Assembly (NCBI RefSeq): GCF_047528295.1
Contig: NZ_CP180001.1
Location: forward strand, 682,001-746,000
DNA: 64,000 nt
Source: Peptacetobacter sp900550335
Lineage (GTDB): Bacteria; Bacillota; Clostridia; Peptostreptococcales; Peptostreptococcaceae
Direction: 5' to 3'
The first letter of the stretch is position 1. Each line of letters opens with the position of its first letter. Below are positions 1 through 7,696 of this stretch, one piece after another. The position numbers and the translations under genes are program-made. Below the pieces are notes generated by a model. The model saw nothing but the letters and a program-made list of their open reading frames with translations. It did not search any database and was not told where the DNA came from.

Positions 1-1182
1 ACAACTGTGAATATAAATCACGCTACACCTGCTGGATTTTCTGCACATCGGGAATCTAGAAAAGGGTACTATGAAATAGGTAAAGAGATGTTAAACACAG
101 GATTTGACTATTTTGCAGGTGGAGATTTTAAAGATAAAAACGGTGAAAATAGAGATAAAAAAAGCCTTGAAAAAATAGCCGAGGCAAAAGGATATACTGT
201 AGCTGATAGTGAAAAAGAATTTGATAAATTGGGAAATGATTTTGATGTTGAAAAATTGAAAAATTCCTCAAAAGATGAGAAGTACTTAGTAATATCTGAG
301 GATAGAGAAAAAACAGATGCGATGAAGTACAGTATAGACAAAAGATACGAATTAGAAAATGGAGCAGAGGAATCGGCATCTCTTTCAGATTATGTAAAAA
401 AGGGAATAGATATTTTATATGATAATAATGAAAAAGATAAAAAAGATAAAAAAGATAAAAAAGATAAAGGATTCTTAATGGTGGTTGAAGGTGGAAAAAT
501 AGACTGGGCCTGTCATAAAAATGATGCAGCATCAGCACTTCATGAAACGATTGATTTAGACAATGCGGTTGATGAGGCACTTAAATTTTACAATAATCAT
601 AAAGATGAGACTTTAATAATAGTAACTGGAGACCATGAAACAGGCGGTTTAGCAATAGGAAATTCAAGCTCAGAATACGACACACACCTTGAAAATCTAG
701 GATTACAGAAGATTTCGTGTGATAGATTTAATGAGGAGTATGTTTCTAAATATAAAAAGGAAAAAACTGATTTTAAATATGTACTAAAAGATATAGAGTA
801 TGTATTTGGACTTGAAAAACCGTTGATATTTAAGGAAGAAAAGGCAAAAAAAGACTCAGATGATGACCATAAGCATTCAGACGAAAATAGTTTGAAGCTT
901 AGTAAATCTGAATATGAAAGGTTAAAAAAGGCATATGAGCTAACTATTGAAAAAAGCTCAAAAGATAGAACAAAGGAAGAAAGTATGCTATACGGAAGTC
1001 ACGAACCTATAACTGTGGAAGCTGCGAGAATACTTGCTCAAAAGAGTGGAATAGGATTTACTTCGTTTTCACATACAGCAGCTCCAATGGCTGTATTTGC
1101 TGAAGGAGTGGGAGAGAGTGAATTTGGTGGGATGTATGATAATACTGAGTTGTATGAAAAGTTAATAGAGGTTATATATTAA
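1..1182 (+). CDS. Alkaline phosphatase, PhoA family (5' partial)
   Basis: This is the C-terminal part of an alkaline phosphatase; the reading frame is already open at base 1, so the start, signal peptide and nucleophilic serine lie outside the window. The enzyme hydrolyses phosphomonoesters, usually outside the membrane, with two Zn and one Mg. Visible conserved elements are the opening NINHATPAGFSAHRESRKGY block, EGGKIDWACH (family metal ligands Glu, Asp, His), TGDHETGG (Asp-His ligands) and the C-terminal FTSFSHTAAP block with the last His ligand, followed by the usual YDNTELYEKL end. Unusual are a Lys/Asp-rich insert made by a 9-bp repeat (433-468) and a charged insert DDDHKHSDENS near residue 290 of the visible part. 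A terminator follows the stop. Family assignment is firm; secretion is inferred. Confidence 0.93.
   Translation, partial: TTVNINHATPAGFSAHRESRKGYYEIGKEMLNTGFDYFAGGDFKDKNGENRDKKSLEKIAEAKGYTVADSEKEFDKLGNDFDVEKLKNSSKDEKYLVISEDREKTDAMKYSIDKRYELENGAEESASLSDYVKKGIDILYDNNEKDKKDKKDKKDKGFLMVVEGGKIDWACHKNDAASALHETIDLDNAVDEALKFYNNHKDETLIIVTGDHETGGLAIGNSSSEYDTHLENLGLQKISCDRFNEEYVSKYKKEKTDFKYVLKDIEYVFGLEKPLIFKEEKAKKDSDDDHKHSDENSLKLSKSEYERLKKAYELTIEKSSKDRTKEESMLYGSHEPITVEAARILAQKSGIGFTSFSHTAAPMAVFAEGVGESEFGGMYDNTELYEKLIEVIY
433..468 (+). repeat. In-frame 9-bp tandem repeat in the phosphatase gene
   Basis: Four exact copies of AAAGATAAA lie head to tail and encode a KDK-type run. Because the unit is a multiple of three, copy-number change would lengthen or shorten a charged linker without shifting the frame. 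Confidence 0.9.
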
Positions 1183-1188
1183 AAATAA

Positions 1189-1232
1189 AGGGAGAACATA
1201 TTAAGAATTTCTTAAAATGTCTCCCTATTTTA
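1189..1232 (+). terminator. Intrinsic terminator after the phosphatase gene
   Basis: Stem AGGGAGA / TCTCCCT is extended inward by imperfect A/T pairs and followed by TATTTT. It lies 7 bases after the phosphatase stop codon. Confidence 0.75.
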
Positions 1233-1295
1233 AATATTATATGAAAAATTTTTGTATGCTATAATTTTAGTAAATAAAGTTAAGAGGTGAAAAAA

Positions 1296-1883
1296 ATGGA
1301 TATGTTAGAAATAATGAAAAAACAACAGAAGTACTGCTCAGATCATCGAGATATGCCAAACGAATTACAGATAAAAGCAAAGAATCTTTGCTGGGAATAC
1401 AATCAGAGTAGACCTGATGAGTCAGAAAAGAGAGCCGAGATTCTTCAAAATCTTTTTGGAACTTGTAACCCACTTACATTTGTCGAGCCATCTTTTAGAT
1501 GCGACTACGGATTTAATATACATACACATGGACTTACAATAATCAACTACAATTGCGTGATTTTAGATACATCTCCTGTAAATATTGGAAAGAATGCGTT
1601 TATTGCGCCTGGGGTTTGTTTAGCTTGTGCAGGTCATGCAATAGATGCTGAACAAAGAGCGGAGGGTATTGGTACATCTGCACCGATAACGATTGGGGAT
1701 GATGTTTGGATCGGAGCAAATTCTACTGTTTGTGGTGGAGTGACTATAGGTGATGGGACTATTATAGGTGCTGGAAGTGTGGTAACTAAGGATATTCCAA
1801 GTGGAGTGATTGCTGTTGGGAACCCTTGTAGGGTGCTTAGAGAGATTACGGAAGAGGATAAGATGGAGCCGTTAAAGTTTTAA
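1296..1883 (+). CDS. Maltose/galactoside-type O-acetyltransferase (LbH fold)
   Basis: A 195-residue acetyl-CoA-dependent sugar O-acetyltransferase of the LacA/Maa/NodL group. An N-terminal helical Maa-type segment (roughly residues 1-55) precedes left-handed beta-helix hexapeptide repeats, seen in ITIGDDVWIGANSTVCGGVTIG and the following IIGAGSVVTKDIP. The catalytic His is in CAGHAID. The C-terminus IAVGNPCRVLREI is typical. The start is placed at ATG 1296 because GAGGTG at 1284-1289 is best read as its ribosome-binding site; the upstream GTG at 1287 lies inside that site. The gene stands alone between two terminators. The exact sugar acceptor cannot be read from sequence. Confidence 0.9.
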   Translation: MDMLEIMKKQQKYCSDHRDMPNELQIKAKNLCWEYNQSRPDESEKRAEILQNLFGTCNPLTFVEPSFRCDYGFNIHTHGLTIINYNCVILDTSPVNIGKNAFIAPGVCLACAGHAIDAEQRAEGIGTSAPITIGDDVWIGANSTVCGGVTIGDGTIIGAGSVVTKDIPSGVIAVGNPCRVLREITEEDKMEPLKF

Positions 1884-1897
1884 AAATAATTATTTGG

Positions 1898-1924
1898 AGC
1901 AGCAGAAAATCTGTTGCTTTTTTA
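1898..1924 (+). terminator. Intrinsic terminator after acetyltransferase gene
   Basis: A 9-bp stem AGCAGCAGA / TCTGTTGCT (one G-U pair), AAA loop, then six T. It separates the acetyltransferase gene from the restriction-modification island. Confidence 0.85.
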
Positions 1925-1991
1925 TTGTAAAAAATTAAATATAAATTATAAAAAATGTCAAAAATATTAAATAGAAGGAAGGAGGAGAACT

Positions 1992-2723
1992 ATGGTAAAT
2001 TGGCAACCAAGTAATTTTAAGCTTGAAACGGGAACTGTATGGAGATTTCCTGAAAGAGGTAGCTGGGCTACACATACTCCAAAATATAGGGGAAATTTTT
2101 CACCCTATGTTCCAAGAAATTTAATTTTAAGATATTCGAAAAAAGGAGATATGATATTAGACCAATTTGCTGGTGGGGGAACAACACTTATAGAATCAAA
2201 ATTGCTAGGGAGAGATATTATAGGTGTAGATGTAAATATTCAAGCATTAGCCCTATGTAGGTCTAGTACAAATTTTGAATACGAGAATGCAGGCAAAGTA
2301 TATTTAAGAAGAGGGGATGCTAGAAACTTAAATTTCATACCAGATGAAAAAATTGATTTTATCTGTACACATCCGCCTTACGCAGATGCAATAAAATACA
2401 GTAAAGATATTGTTGAAGATATTTCTTTATTAGATTATAAGAGTTTTTTGGAAGAAATGGATAAAGTTGCTAAAGAGAGTTACAGAGTATTAAAAAAAGG
2501 AAAATATTGTGCAATTCTTATGGGAGATATTAGAAAAAATGGTAATGTTATACCACTAGGGTTTGAAGTTATGAATATTTTCAAAAAGGTAGGATTTATT
2601 AATAAAGAAATAATCATAAAGGAGCAGTATAACTGTAAGAGTAGAGATTATTGGATTAAGAAAAGTTTTGAAATGAATTTTTTATTGCTAGAGCATGAAT
2701 ATTTATTTGTATTTAAAAAATAA
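1992..2723 (+). CDS. DNA methyltransferase, N4/N6 amino type
   Basis: A 243-residue site-specific DNA amino-methyltransferase (DNA_methylase N4/N6 family). The SAM-binding motif I is LDQFAGGGTTLIE at about residues 56-68, followed by an acidic GVDVN strand, and the catalytic motif IV is THPPYADA at about 128-135. The N-terminal FPERGSWATHTPKYRGN block is characteristic of a subfamily in which the recognition part is small. A strong GGAGGAG precedes ATG 1992. It is not one of the two methyltransferases that define DpnII systems, which follow at 2819 and 3660. I infer that it protects the site cut by the nuclease at 5461-5985, but an orphan role is possible. Target base and sequence are unknown. 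Confidence 0.85.
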   Translation: MVNWQPSNFKLETGTVWRFPERGSWATHTPKYRGNFSPYVPRNLILRYSKKGDMILDQFAGGGTTLIESKLLGRDIIGVDVNIQALALCRSSTNFEYENAGKVYLRRGDARNLNFIPDEKIDFICTHPPYADAIKYSKDIVEDISLLDYKSFLEEMDKVAKESYRVLKKGKYCAILMGDIRKNGNVIPLGFEVMNIFKKVGFINKEIIIKEQYNCKSRDYWIKKSFEMNFLLLEHEYLFVFKK

Positions 2724-2754
2724 AATTTAAATAATTTGTCAATACTACGTTAAC

Positions 2755-2783
2755 TTGTTTTTTTCTATTTTTCAAACTATAAT
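2755..2783 (+). promoter_or_regulatory. Sigma-A-type promoter for the dpn genes
   Basis: TTGTTT (2755-2760), 17-base spacer, TATAAT (2778-2783). Transcription would begin near 2790, upstream of ATG 2819, which argues against the TTG at 2783 as a start codon. Confidence 0.6.
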
Positions 2784-2818
2784 TGTTCTATAGATTGAGA
2801 ATAAAGAAAGGACAAAGT

Positions 2819-3655
2819 ATGAGTAGTAATGTGAAAGTAGCCCCATTTTTAAAATGGGCAGGAGGAAAAAGACAATTATTAAATCAGATAAAAGAGAGAA
2901 TGCCTAAAGAATATAATGATTATTACGAGCCATTTATAGGTGGGGGGGCTGTTTTATTTGAGTTACAACCAGAAAAAGCTACAATCAATGATATAAATAT
3001 ATCGTTAATTAATGTATATAGACAAGTTAAAGATAATACTGAAGAATTTATAGAATTAGTAAATAAATTAGATTCAGAAATGTGGGAAGATGGGAAGGAA
3101 TACTATCTAGATATCAGAGAAAAATACAATGATAAATTATTAAAAAAAGAATATGATTTAGAACTTGCTGCATTATTTACTTTTATGAATAAACATTGTT
3201 TCAATGGTTTATATAGAGTAAATAAAAAAGGTCTTTTTAATGTACCTTACAATAAAAGTAGAAGAACTTCTATAGAGGAAGAAGCTGTTAGAGAAACTGC
3301 AAAATTTTTGAAAACAGTAAATATATTAGAAGGTGATTTTGAAGAGGCTTGTAAGGATGCTAAAAAAGGAGATTTTATATTCTTTGATAGTCCTTATGCT
3401 CCACTAAACCCAACTTCATTTGAAGCATACACAAAAGAAGGTTTTGATGTAGAAAGTCATAAAAGATTAGCTGAATTGTATGATAAGCTAACAGAAAGAG
3501 GATGTTATTGCATGTTGACTAATCACAATACGGAATTTATAAATGAACTGTATTCAAATAAAGGATATAGAATAGATGTTGTCAGTGTAAAAAGAATGAT
3601 AAATTCAGATGCATCAAATCGAAAAGGGGAGGAAGTAATTATTTGTAATTACTAG
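2819..3655 (+). CDS. dpnM: DpnM-type Dam methyltransferase (GATC N6-adenine)
   Basis: A 278-residue adenine methyltransferase of the Dam/M.DpnII alpha class that modifies double-stranded GATC. Motif X/I blocks are FLKWAGGKRQLL near the N-terminus and YEPFIGGGAVLFEL; the mid-protein FNGLYRVNKKGLFNVPYN block is a Dam-family signature and the C-terminus has the usual SNRKGEEVIICNY-like end. Catalytic motif IV reads DSPY (FFDSPYAPL) instead of the usual DPPY, an unusual substitution. ATG 2819 has AAAGGA six bases upstream and lies after the promoter at 2755-2783. It starts the dpnM-dpnA-dpnB operon; four bases separate it from dpnA. Confidence 0.93.
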   Translation: MSSNVKVAPFLKWAGGKRQLLNQIKERMPKEYNDYYEPFIGGGAVLFELQPEKATINDINISLINVYRQVKDNTEEFIELVNKLDSEMWEDGKEYYLDIREKYNDKLLKKEYDLELAALFTFMNKHCFNGLYRVNKKGLFNVPYNKSRRTSIEEEAVRETAKFLKTVNILEGDFEEACKDAKKGDFIFFDSPYAPLNPTSFEAYTKEGFDVESHKRLAELYDKLTERGCYCMLTNHNTEFINELYSNKGYRIDVVSVKRMINSDASNRKGEEVIICNY

Positions 3656-3659
3656 AAAA

Positions 3660-4463
3660 ATGGAAGAAAAAATAATATCTAAATCAATTGAAATATATTA
3701 TGAGGATGAAAAAAGTAAACTTATATTAGGAGATACTTTTTCAATACTTTCTAAAATAAAAAAAGAAAGTATTGATATGATATTTGCAGATCCACCATAT
3801 TTTTTAAGTAATGATGGAATTACTTGTAGTGGTGGAAAAATGGTATCTGTAAATAAAGGAAGTTGGGATACTTTAAGTGTTGAAAATAGTGTTTCTGAAA
3901 AACATAAATTTAATAGAAAATGGATAAAAATGTGTAAAAGAATTTTAAAACCAAATGGAACAATTTGGATTTCAGGAACAATGCATAATATATATTCAAT
4001 AGGGATGGCTTTAGAGCAAGAAGGATTTAAAATAATAAATAATATAACATGGCAGAAGACTAATCCTCCACCAAATTTAGCTTGTAGATGCTTTACTCAT
4101 TCTACAGAAACTATTTTATGGGCAAAGAAGAATGATAAAAAAAGTAAGCATTTATTTAATTATAATGATATGAAAAATATGAATGGTGGGAAACAAATGA
4201 AGGATGTTTGGACTGGCAGCTTAACTAAAAAAAGCGAAAAGTCAGAAGGAAAGCATCCAACACAGAAGCCAGAATATTTATTGGAGAGAATAGTACTTTC
4301 TTCTACTGAAGAAAATCAAATAATAGTAGATCCTTTTTGTGGCTCTGGAACAACAGGAGTTATAGCAAAAAGATATGGAAGAAAATTTATCGGTATAGAT
4401 AATGAAATAGAATATCTAAATATAACTAAAAAAAGATTGGAGAAAGAGGATTATGAAGGGTAG
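3660..4463 (+). CDS. dpnA: DpnA-type adenine methyltransferase (GATC)
   Basis: A 267-residue beta-class N6-adenine methyltransferase, very close to the DpnA methylase of the pneumococcal DpnII system, which can methylate single-stranded GATC and protect incoming transforming DNA. The class order is visible: catalytic motif FADPPYFLSN at about residues 41-50 precedes the SAM-binding VDPFCGSGTTG at about 222-232. Also conserved are WISGTMHNIYSIGMALEQEG, WQKTNPPPNL and KHPTQKPEYLLERI. There is no good Shine-Dalgarno just before ATG 3660, so translation is probably coupled to dpnM. It overlaps dpnB by 11 bases. Confidence 0.95.
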   Translation: MEEKIISKSIEIYYEDEKSKLILGDTFSILSKIKKESIDMIFADPPYFLSNDGITCSGGKMVSVNKGSWDTLSVENSVSEKHKFNRKWIKMCKRILKPNGTIWISGTMHNIYSIGMALEQEGFKIINNITWQKTNPPPNLACRCFTHSTETILWAKKNDKKSKHLFNYNDMKNMNGGKQMKDVWTGSLTKKSEKSEGKHPTQKPEYLLERIVLSSTEENQIIVDPFCGSGTTGVIAKRYGRKFIGIDNEIEYLNITKKRLEKEDYEG

Positions 4464-5316
4464 AGATTTTGACTTATGGAGAAGTAAGTTTAGAAAAAGC
4501 ATATCAAGTTATAACTATTATGTAGATTTTGAGAAAGTTAAAAAAAATGTTGAGGATATAAAAATAGAACTTAATATACTTAATTCTCTAGTAGGTTCTA
4601 AAAATATAGAAAGTGATTTTGAAAAAGTTGTAGGTAAGTACCCAGAAACATTGAAATGTATACCATTGTTATTAGCTGTTAGAGCTGATGAACTATATGC
4701 TCAAGATGAAGAAGGTGCATTTGATTATAATTTTAAAAATATAAATCAGAGTGTAGAACAGTACAAGATATTTATGAAAAAAACTGGTTTATTTGATATG
4801 TTGCAAAATCATATAGTTAATAATTTAGTGGATTATGTATATGGTGTAGAAACAGGTCTAGATTCTAATGGTAGAAAAAATAGAGGAGGTCACCAGATGG
4901 AAGATCTTGTTGAAAGATACATAAAAAAAGCTGGATTTATAAAAGATGTAAACTATTTTAAAGAGTTAAAAACAACTGAAATGGAAAAAATGTGGAATTT
5001 AGATTTGTCTGTATTATCTAATAAAGGTAAGGTTGTAAAAAGATTTGATTTTGTGATAAAGACAGAGAGTACAATTTATGCAATAGAGACTAATTTTTAC
5101 GCAAGTCAGGGATCGAAGTTAAATGAAACAGCTAGAAGTTATAAGATGATAGCTCAGGAAGCCGAAGAAATAGAAGGATTTAAATTTGTTTGGTTTACAG
5201 ATGGTTTAGGCTGGCAATCAGCTAGAGAGAATCTTAGAGAAACATTTGATATTATGGAACATATTTATAATATTGATGATTTAGAAAATAATATAATATC
5301 TGAGGTAATTGTTTAA
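4453..5316 (+). CDS. dpnB: DpnII-type restriction endonuclease (GATC)
   Basis: A 287-residue type II restriction enzyme of the DpnII family, cutting unmethylated GATC. Strong family blocks include LNSLVGSKNIESDF, QNHIVNNLVDYVYGVETG, RRKNRGGHQMED-like GRKNRGGHQME, KRFDFVIK, AIETNFYASQGSKLNETARS and WFTDGLGWQSARENLRETFD. The PD-(D/E)xK-like core is RFDFVIK followed by YAIETNF. ATG 4453 has AGAGG close upstream and overlaps the end of dpnA by 11 bases, so the nuclease is made last in the operon after both protecting methylases. GATC sites remain throughout the window, as expected if they are methylated. Confidence 0.95.
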   Translation: MKGRDFDLWRSKFRKSISSYNYYVDFEKVKKNVEDIKIELNILNSLVGSKNIESDFEKVVGKYPETLKCIPLLLAVRADELYAQDEEGAFDYNFKNINQSVEQYKIFMKKTGLFDMLQNHIVNNLVDYVYGVETGLDSNGRKNRGGHQMEDLVERYIKKAGFIKDVNYFKELKTTEMEKMWNLDLSVLSNKGKVVKRFDFVIKTESTIYAIETNFYASQGSKLNETARSYKMIAQEAEEIEGFKFVWFTDGLGWQSARENLRETFDIMEHIYNIDDLENNIISEVIV

Positions 5317-5328
5317 ATTATGATTTAT

Positions 5329-5357
5329 AAAAAGGATGCAAAAATGCATCCTTTTTA
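5329..5357. terminator. Intrinsic terminator after dpnB (bidirectional)
   Basis: A perfect 11-bp stem AAAAGGATGCA / TGCATCCTTTT with AAAA loop, ending in T5. It lies between dpnB and the convergent nuclease gene and its A/T flanks could serve both directions. Confidence 0.85.
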
Positions 5358-5460
5358 TGTTAATAAATATAATTTGTATTTTTGTTATTTTTCAGGAATT
5401 ATTTCCCAAGTCATATATCTTCCAGAGTAATTCTAATAACGAATATCTTGTTTTATAAAG

Positions 5461-5985
5461 TTATAGACCAATTGCTGATAAAGGTAATTCATCAAAATAA
5501 TAAGGACAATTATGTAGTTCCATATAAGTAAAATAATCATCATATTTCTTCTGTTTGAACCAATTAGAAGATAGTAGATAAATATATTGGATTTTATATC
5601 CAATAGGATTAAGAAGTTTTTCGTATTCGTATGTTTTAAATTTGAATGTTGCTAGTTTTTCATCAACTGAACCAGAACTATTTTGAAATTTTTTTTCGAT
5701 TATATACACTGTTTTGTTGATTTCATTTATAAATACATCATCAGGAAGCCATCGTTTTGAGTTATAATCCTTATAATTAATTCCTTTTTTTGATAAAAAA
5801 TGCTTATAAAATTTAAATTTATTATATGTATAACCTAAAAGTTTTCCATCAGAAAAGACCTCATCATTTTTAACTGTAAAGCCAGCATTAATTAATGAAT
5901 CTACAAGAGAAGTAGATTGTTCAAATAAAAGACCATTTTCATTAGTTTTTGCTCCCCCACCATGTGTATTAGCTTTTCTTGACAT
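5461..5985 (-). CDS. Putative PD-(D/E)xK type II restriction endonuclease
   Basis: A 174-residue protein I could not place in a named family. The N-terminal GGGAKTNENGLLFEQ block resembles openings seen in several type II nucleases, and PDDVFINEINKTVYIIEKKFQ-like order (shown as LPDDVF ... YIIEKKF, about residues 80-101) fits a PD...ExK catalytic core, followed by GSVDEKL. The start codon at 5985 has AAGGGG upstream. It lies three bases after the controller-like HTH gene at 5989-6222, the C-R arrangement of PvuII-like systems. I infer it is the nuclease partner of the methyltransferase at 1992-2723. Convergent to dpnB. Specificity unknown; a Vsr-like or anti-phage nuclease is an alternative. 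Confidence 0.6.
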   Translation of the reverse strand: MSRKANTHGGGAKTNENGLLFEQSTSLVDSLINAGFTVKNDEVFSDGKLLGYTYNKFKFYKHFLSKKGINYKDYNSKRWLPDDVFINEINKTVYIIEKKFQNSSGSVDEKLATFKFKTYEYEKLLNPIGYKIQYIYLLSSNWFKQKKYDDYFTYMELHNCPYYFDELPLSAIGL

Positions 5986-5988
5986 AAA

Positions 5989-6222
5989 TTATTCCCCCTT
6001 AAAAAAATCAATAATATCAACTTCTAGAAAATTTGCAATTTGATTAAGAATAGAAAGAGAAATACTCTTATCACAATTACTTGCTTCAATTTTTGATAAA
6101 TAACTTATGCTTATTCCAACAGCTTCTGCTAATTGAGATTGTGTCAAATTTGCATTTTTACGAAATATACGAAGATTATTTCCTATTGTTTTGAATAATT
6201 CTTTATCATTTTCAAAATACAT
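5989..6222 (-). CDS. XRE-family HTH controller protein (C protein-like)
   Basis: A 77-residue single-domain helix-turn-helix protein. The HTH is LTQSQLAEAVGISISYLSKI at about residues 25-44, with a C-terminal dimer-type helix ending DFFKGE. Size and position directly before a putative nuclease gene match restriction-modification controller proteins, which delay nuclease expression until DNA is methylated. Start is ATG at 6222 (minus strand), nine bases after AAAGGAG; a longer reading from 6264 would run through the ribosome-binding site and operator. Two C-box-like palindromes lie just upstream (6235-6249 and 6280-6294), suggesting self-regulation. Confidence 0.75.
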   Translation of the reverse strand: MYFENDKELFKTIGNNLRIFRKNANLTQSQLAEAVGISISYLSKIEASNCDKSISLSILNQIANFLEVDIIDFFKGE

Positions 6223-6234
6223 AATAAAACTCCT

Positions 6235-6294
6235 TTCACTATATATGAATATTATCGCATGCAAACAGATAAGGCAAAATTCACTTATAGTGAA
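6235..6294 (-). promoter_or_regulatory. C-box-like operators upstream of the controller gene
   Basis: TTCACT-TAT-AGTGAA at 6280-6294 is an exact inverted repeat whose core ACTTATAGT matches the general C-box form ACT-N3-AGT. A weaker copy TTCACT-ATA-TATGAA lies at 6235-6249 and overlaps the Shine-Dalgarno of the controller gene. The centres are 45 bases apart. Role inferred. Confidence 0.5.
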
Positions 6295-6342
6295 AGATAA
6301 TAAATATAATATTAAGAGTATAGAAATATTAAATACAAAACA

Positions 6343-6371
6343 TTGAATTTAAATAAAATCAGTAGTACTAT
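6343..6371 (+). promoter_or_regulatory. Sigma-A-type promoter for the CWB2 protein gene
   Basis: TTGAAT (6343-6348), 17-base spacer, TACTAT (6366-6371), 30 bases before ATG 6402. Confidence 0.45.
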
Positions 6372-6401
6372 AAAGCTAACAAACAAAAGGAGGCGAACCA
6401 T

Positions 6402-7595
6402 ATGCACAAAAAACTACTATCAATAGCACTAGGTGCGATGTTAACGTTATCAACAATATCTCCAACATTTGCTCTACCAGACTATGTAAATGACGGAATA
6501 AATGCAAAATATGTCAACATAGGTCCATACGATTCATACGACAACTTTGAAAAATTTCTAAAAAACGATGCAGATGCAACCGTATTAGTTTCTCAAAGAA
6601 ATATGGCAGATGGACTAAGTGCAAGTGGACTTGTTGGAGCAGCAAATGCAAACTTAGTACCTGTTTATACAAGCCATGGAAGCAGTGGAGTTGTTAAAGA
6701 CTACATATTTACAAAAGATGTATATATAATCGGAGGGGAACAGGTAATAACTAAGGAGCTAGAAAATAAACTAAAAAAATCAGGACATAATGTAACTAGA
6801 TTAGCAGGAAAAAATAGATACGAAACTAGTTATAGAGTAGCTGAAGAAGTTTCTAGACTTACAAAAGTTGACGATGTAGCAATAGTTAATGGAAAAAATG
6901 GAGAAGCCGATGCAGTTTCAATAGCTTCTGCAGCTATAAAAAATAAAATGCCTGTAATAGTTACAGACGGTAAAAAATTAAATTCTAACCTAAGCTCAGT
7001 AAAAACTTATGCAATAGGTGGAAATTCAGTAATAAGTGAAAGTTTAGTTAAGAAAACAAAAGCAATAAGACTTGGTGGAAAAAATAGATTTGAAACTAAT
7101 AAAAAGATAATACAGAAATTCTATCCAGGTTGTAAAAAATTTATGATATTAGAATCTAATGGAATACATAGATCATTTGCACTTCAGGCGATAACAGCAA
7201 ATCAGCCGATAGTATTAGCAGATGTTAAGAGCGATAAAAGTGTATTAAGTGGAGCGAAAGAATTATTATTTGTATACTTTGAAACTCTTCATCCAAATAT
7301 AGAATCATCTTGTTTAGCTGGAGCAGCAGGAAAAGGTGTATATAAGGCTTATGAAACTCTATACAAAAAATTAGGAAACAAGAGAAATAGCATGTGCTAT
7401 ACATATAATCCAAAGGAAAACTACGTAAACAAGGCTAGTTTAAGAAAAGATTATTATATATTTAGTATAGATGACTTCTACATGGAATATGGAGATTATG
7501 AGTTAAGTTCTTGGGATTTAAACTATTTAGTAAATAAAAAGACAATGAAAATATATTCGTATGGACCAGACCATGTATTGAGATTTGTAAAATAG
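6402..7595 (+). CDS. Secreted cell-wall-binding (CWB2) protein
   Basis: A 397-residue exported protein. Residues 1-25 form a signal peptide (MHKKLLSIALGAMLTL, then TFA cleavage region). Residues about 36-300 are degenerate cell-wall-binding type 2 repeats, recognisable by RLAGKNRYET and RLGGKNRFET with VYIIGGEQVI and TYAIGGNSVI strands; in C. difficile such modules anchor proteins through the anionic polymer PSII. The last ~100 residues (NSMCYTYNPKENYVNKA onward) have no domain I recognise and are rich in Tyr and Asp. Strong AAAGGAGG precedes ATG 6402. It is monocistronic, ended by the hairpin at 7623. Cell-surface location is inferred from the family. Confidence 0.88.
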   Translation: MHKKLLSIALGAMLTLSTISPTFALPDYVNDGINAKYVNIGPYDSYDNFEKFLKNDADATVLVSQRNMADGLSASGLVGAANANLVPVYTSHGSSGVVKDYIFTKDVYIIGGEQVITKELENKLKKSGHNVTRLAGKNRYETSYRVAEEVSRLTKVDDVAIVNGKNGEADAVSIASAAIKNKMPVIVTDGKKLNSNLSSVKTYAIGGNSVISESLVKKTKAIRLGGKNRFETNKKIIQKFYPGCKKFMILESNGIHRSFALQAITANQPIVLADVKSDKSVLSGAKELLFVYFETLHPNIESSCLAGAAGKGVYKAYETLYKKLGNKRNSMCYTYNPKENYVNKASLRKDYYIFSIDDFYMEYGDYELSSWDLNYLVNKKTMKIYSYGPDHVLRFVK

Positions 7596-7622
7596 AGTTA
7601 AAAATAATATAGTAATAAAATA

Positions 7623-7664
7623 GGGGCTATAGCAGATGATTATTGCAATAGCCCCATTTATTTT
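7623..7664. terminator. Intrinsic terminator between CWB2 gene and serine dehydratase
   Basis: Stem GGGGCTAT / ATAGCCCC with an inner TGCA-type pairing, followed by ATTTATTTT. It sits between two convergent genes. Confidence 0.8.
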
Positions 7665-7696
7665 GTATATACTAGTTTTTATATAATTTTTATAAT

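Noticed and set aside
2783..2818. TTG 2783 as start of the dpnM product
   Set aside because: It overlaps the -10 box of the promoter; ATG 2819 has a good ribosome-binding site and matches family length.
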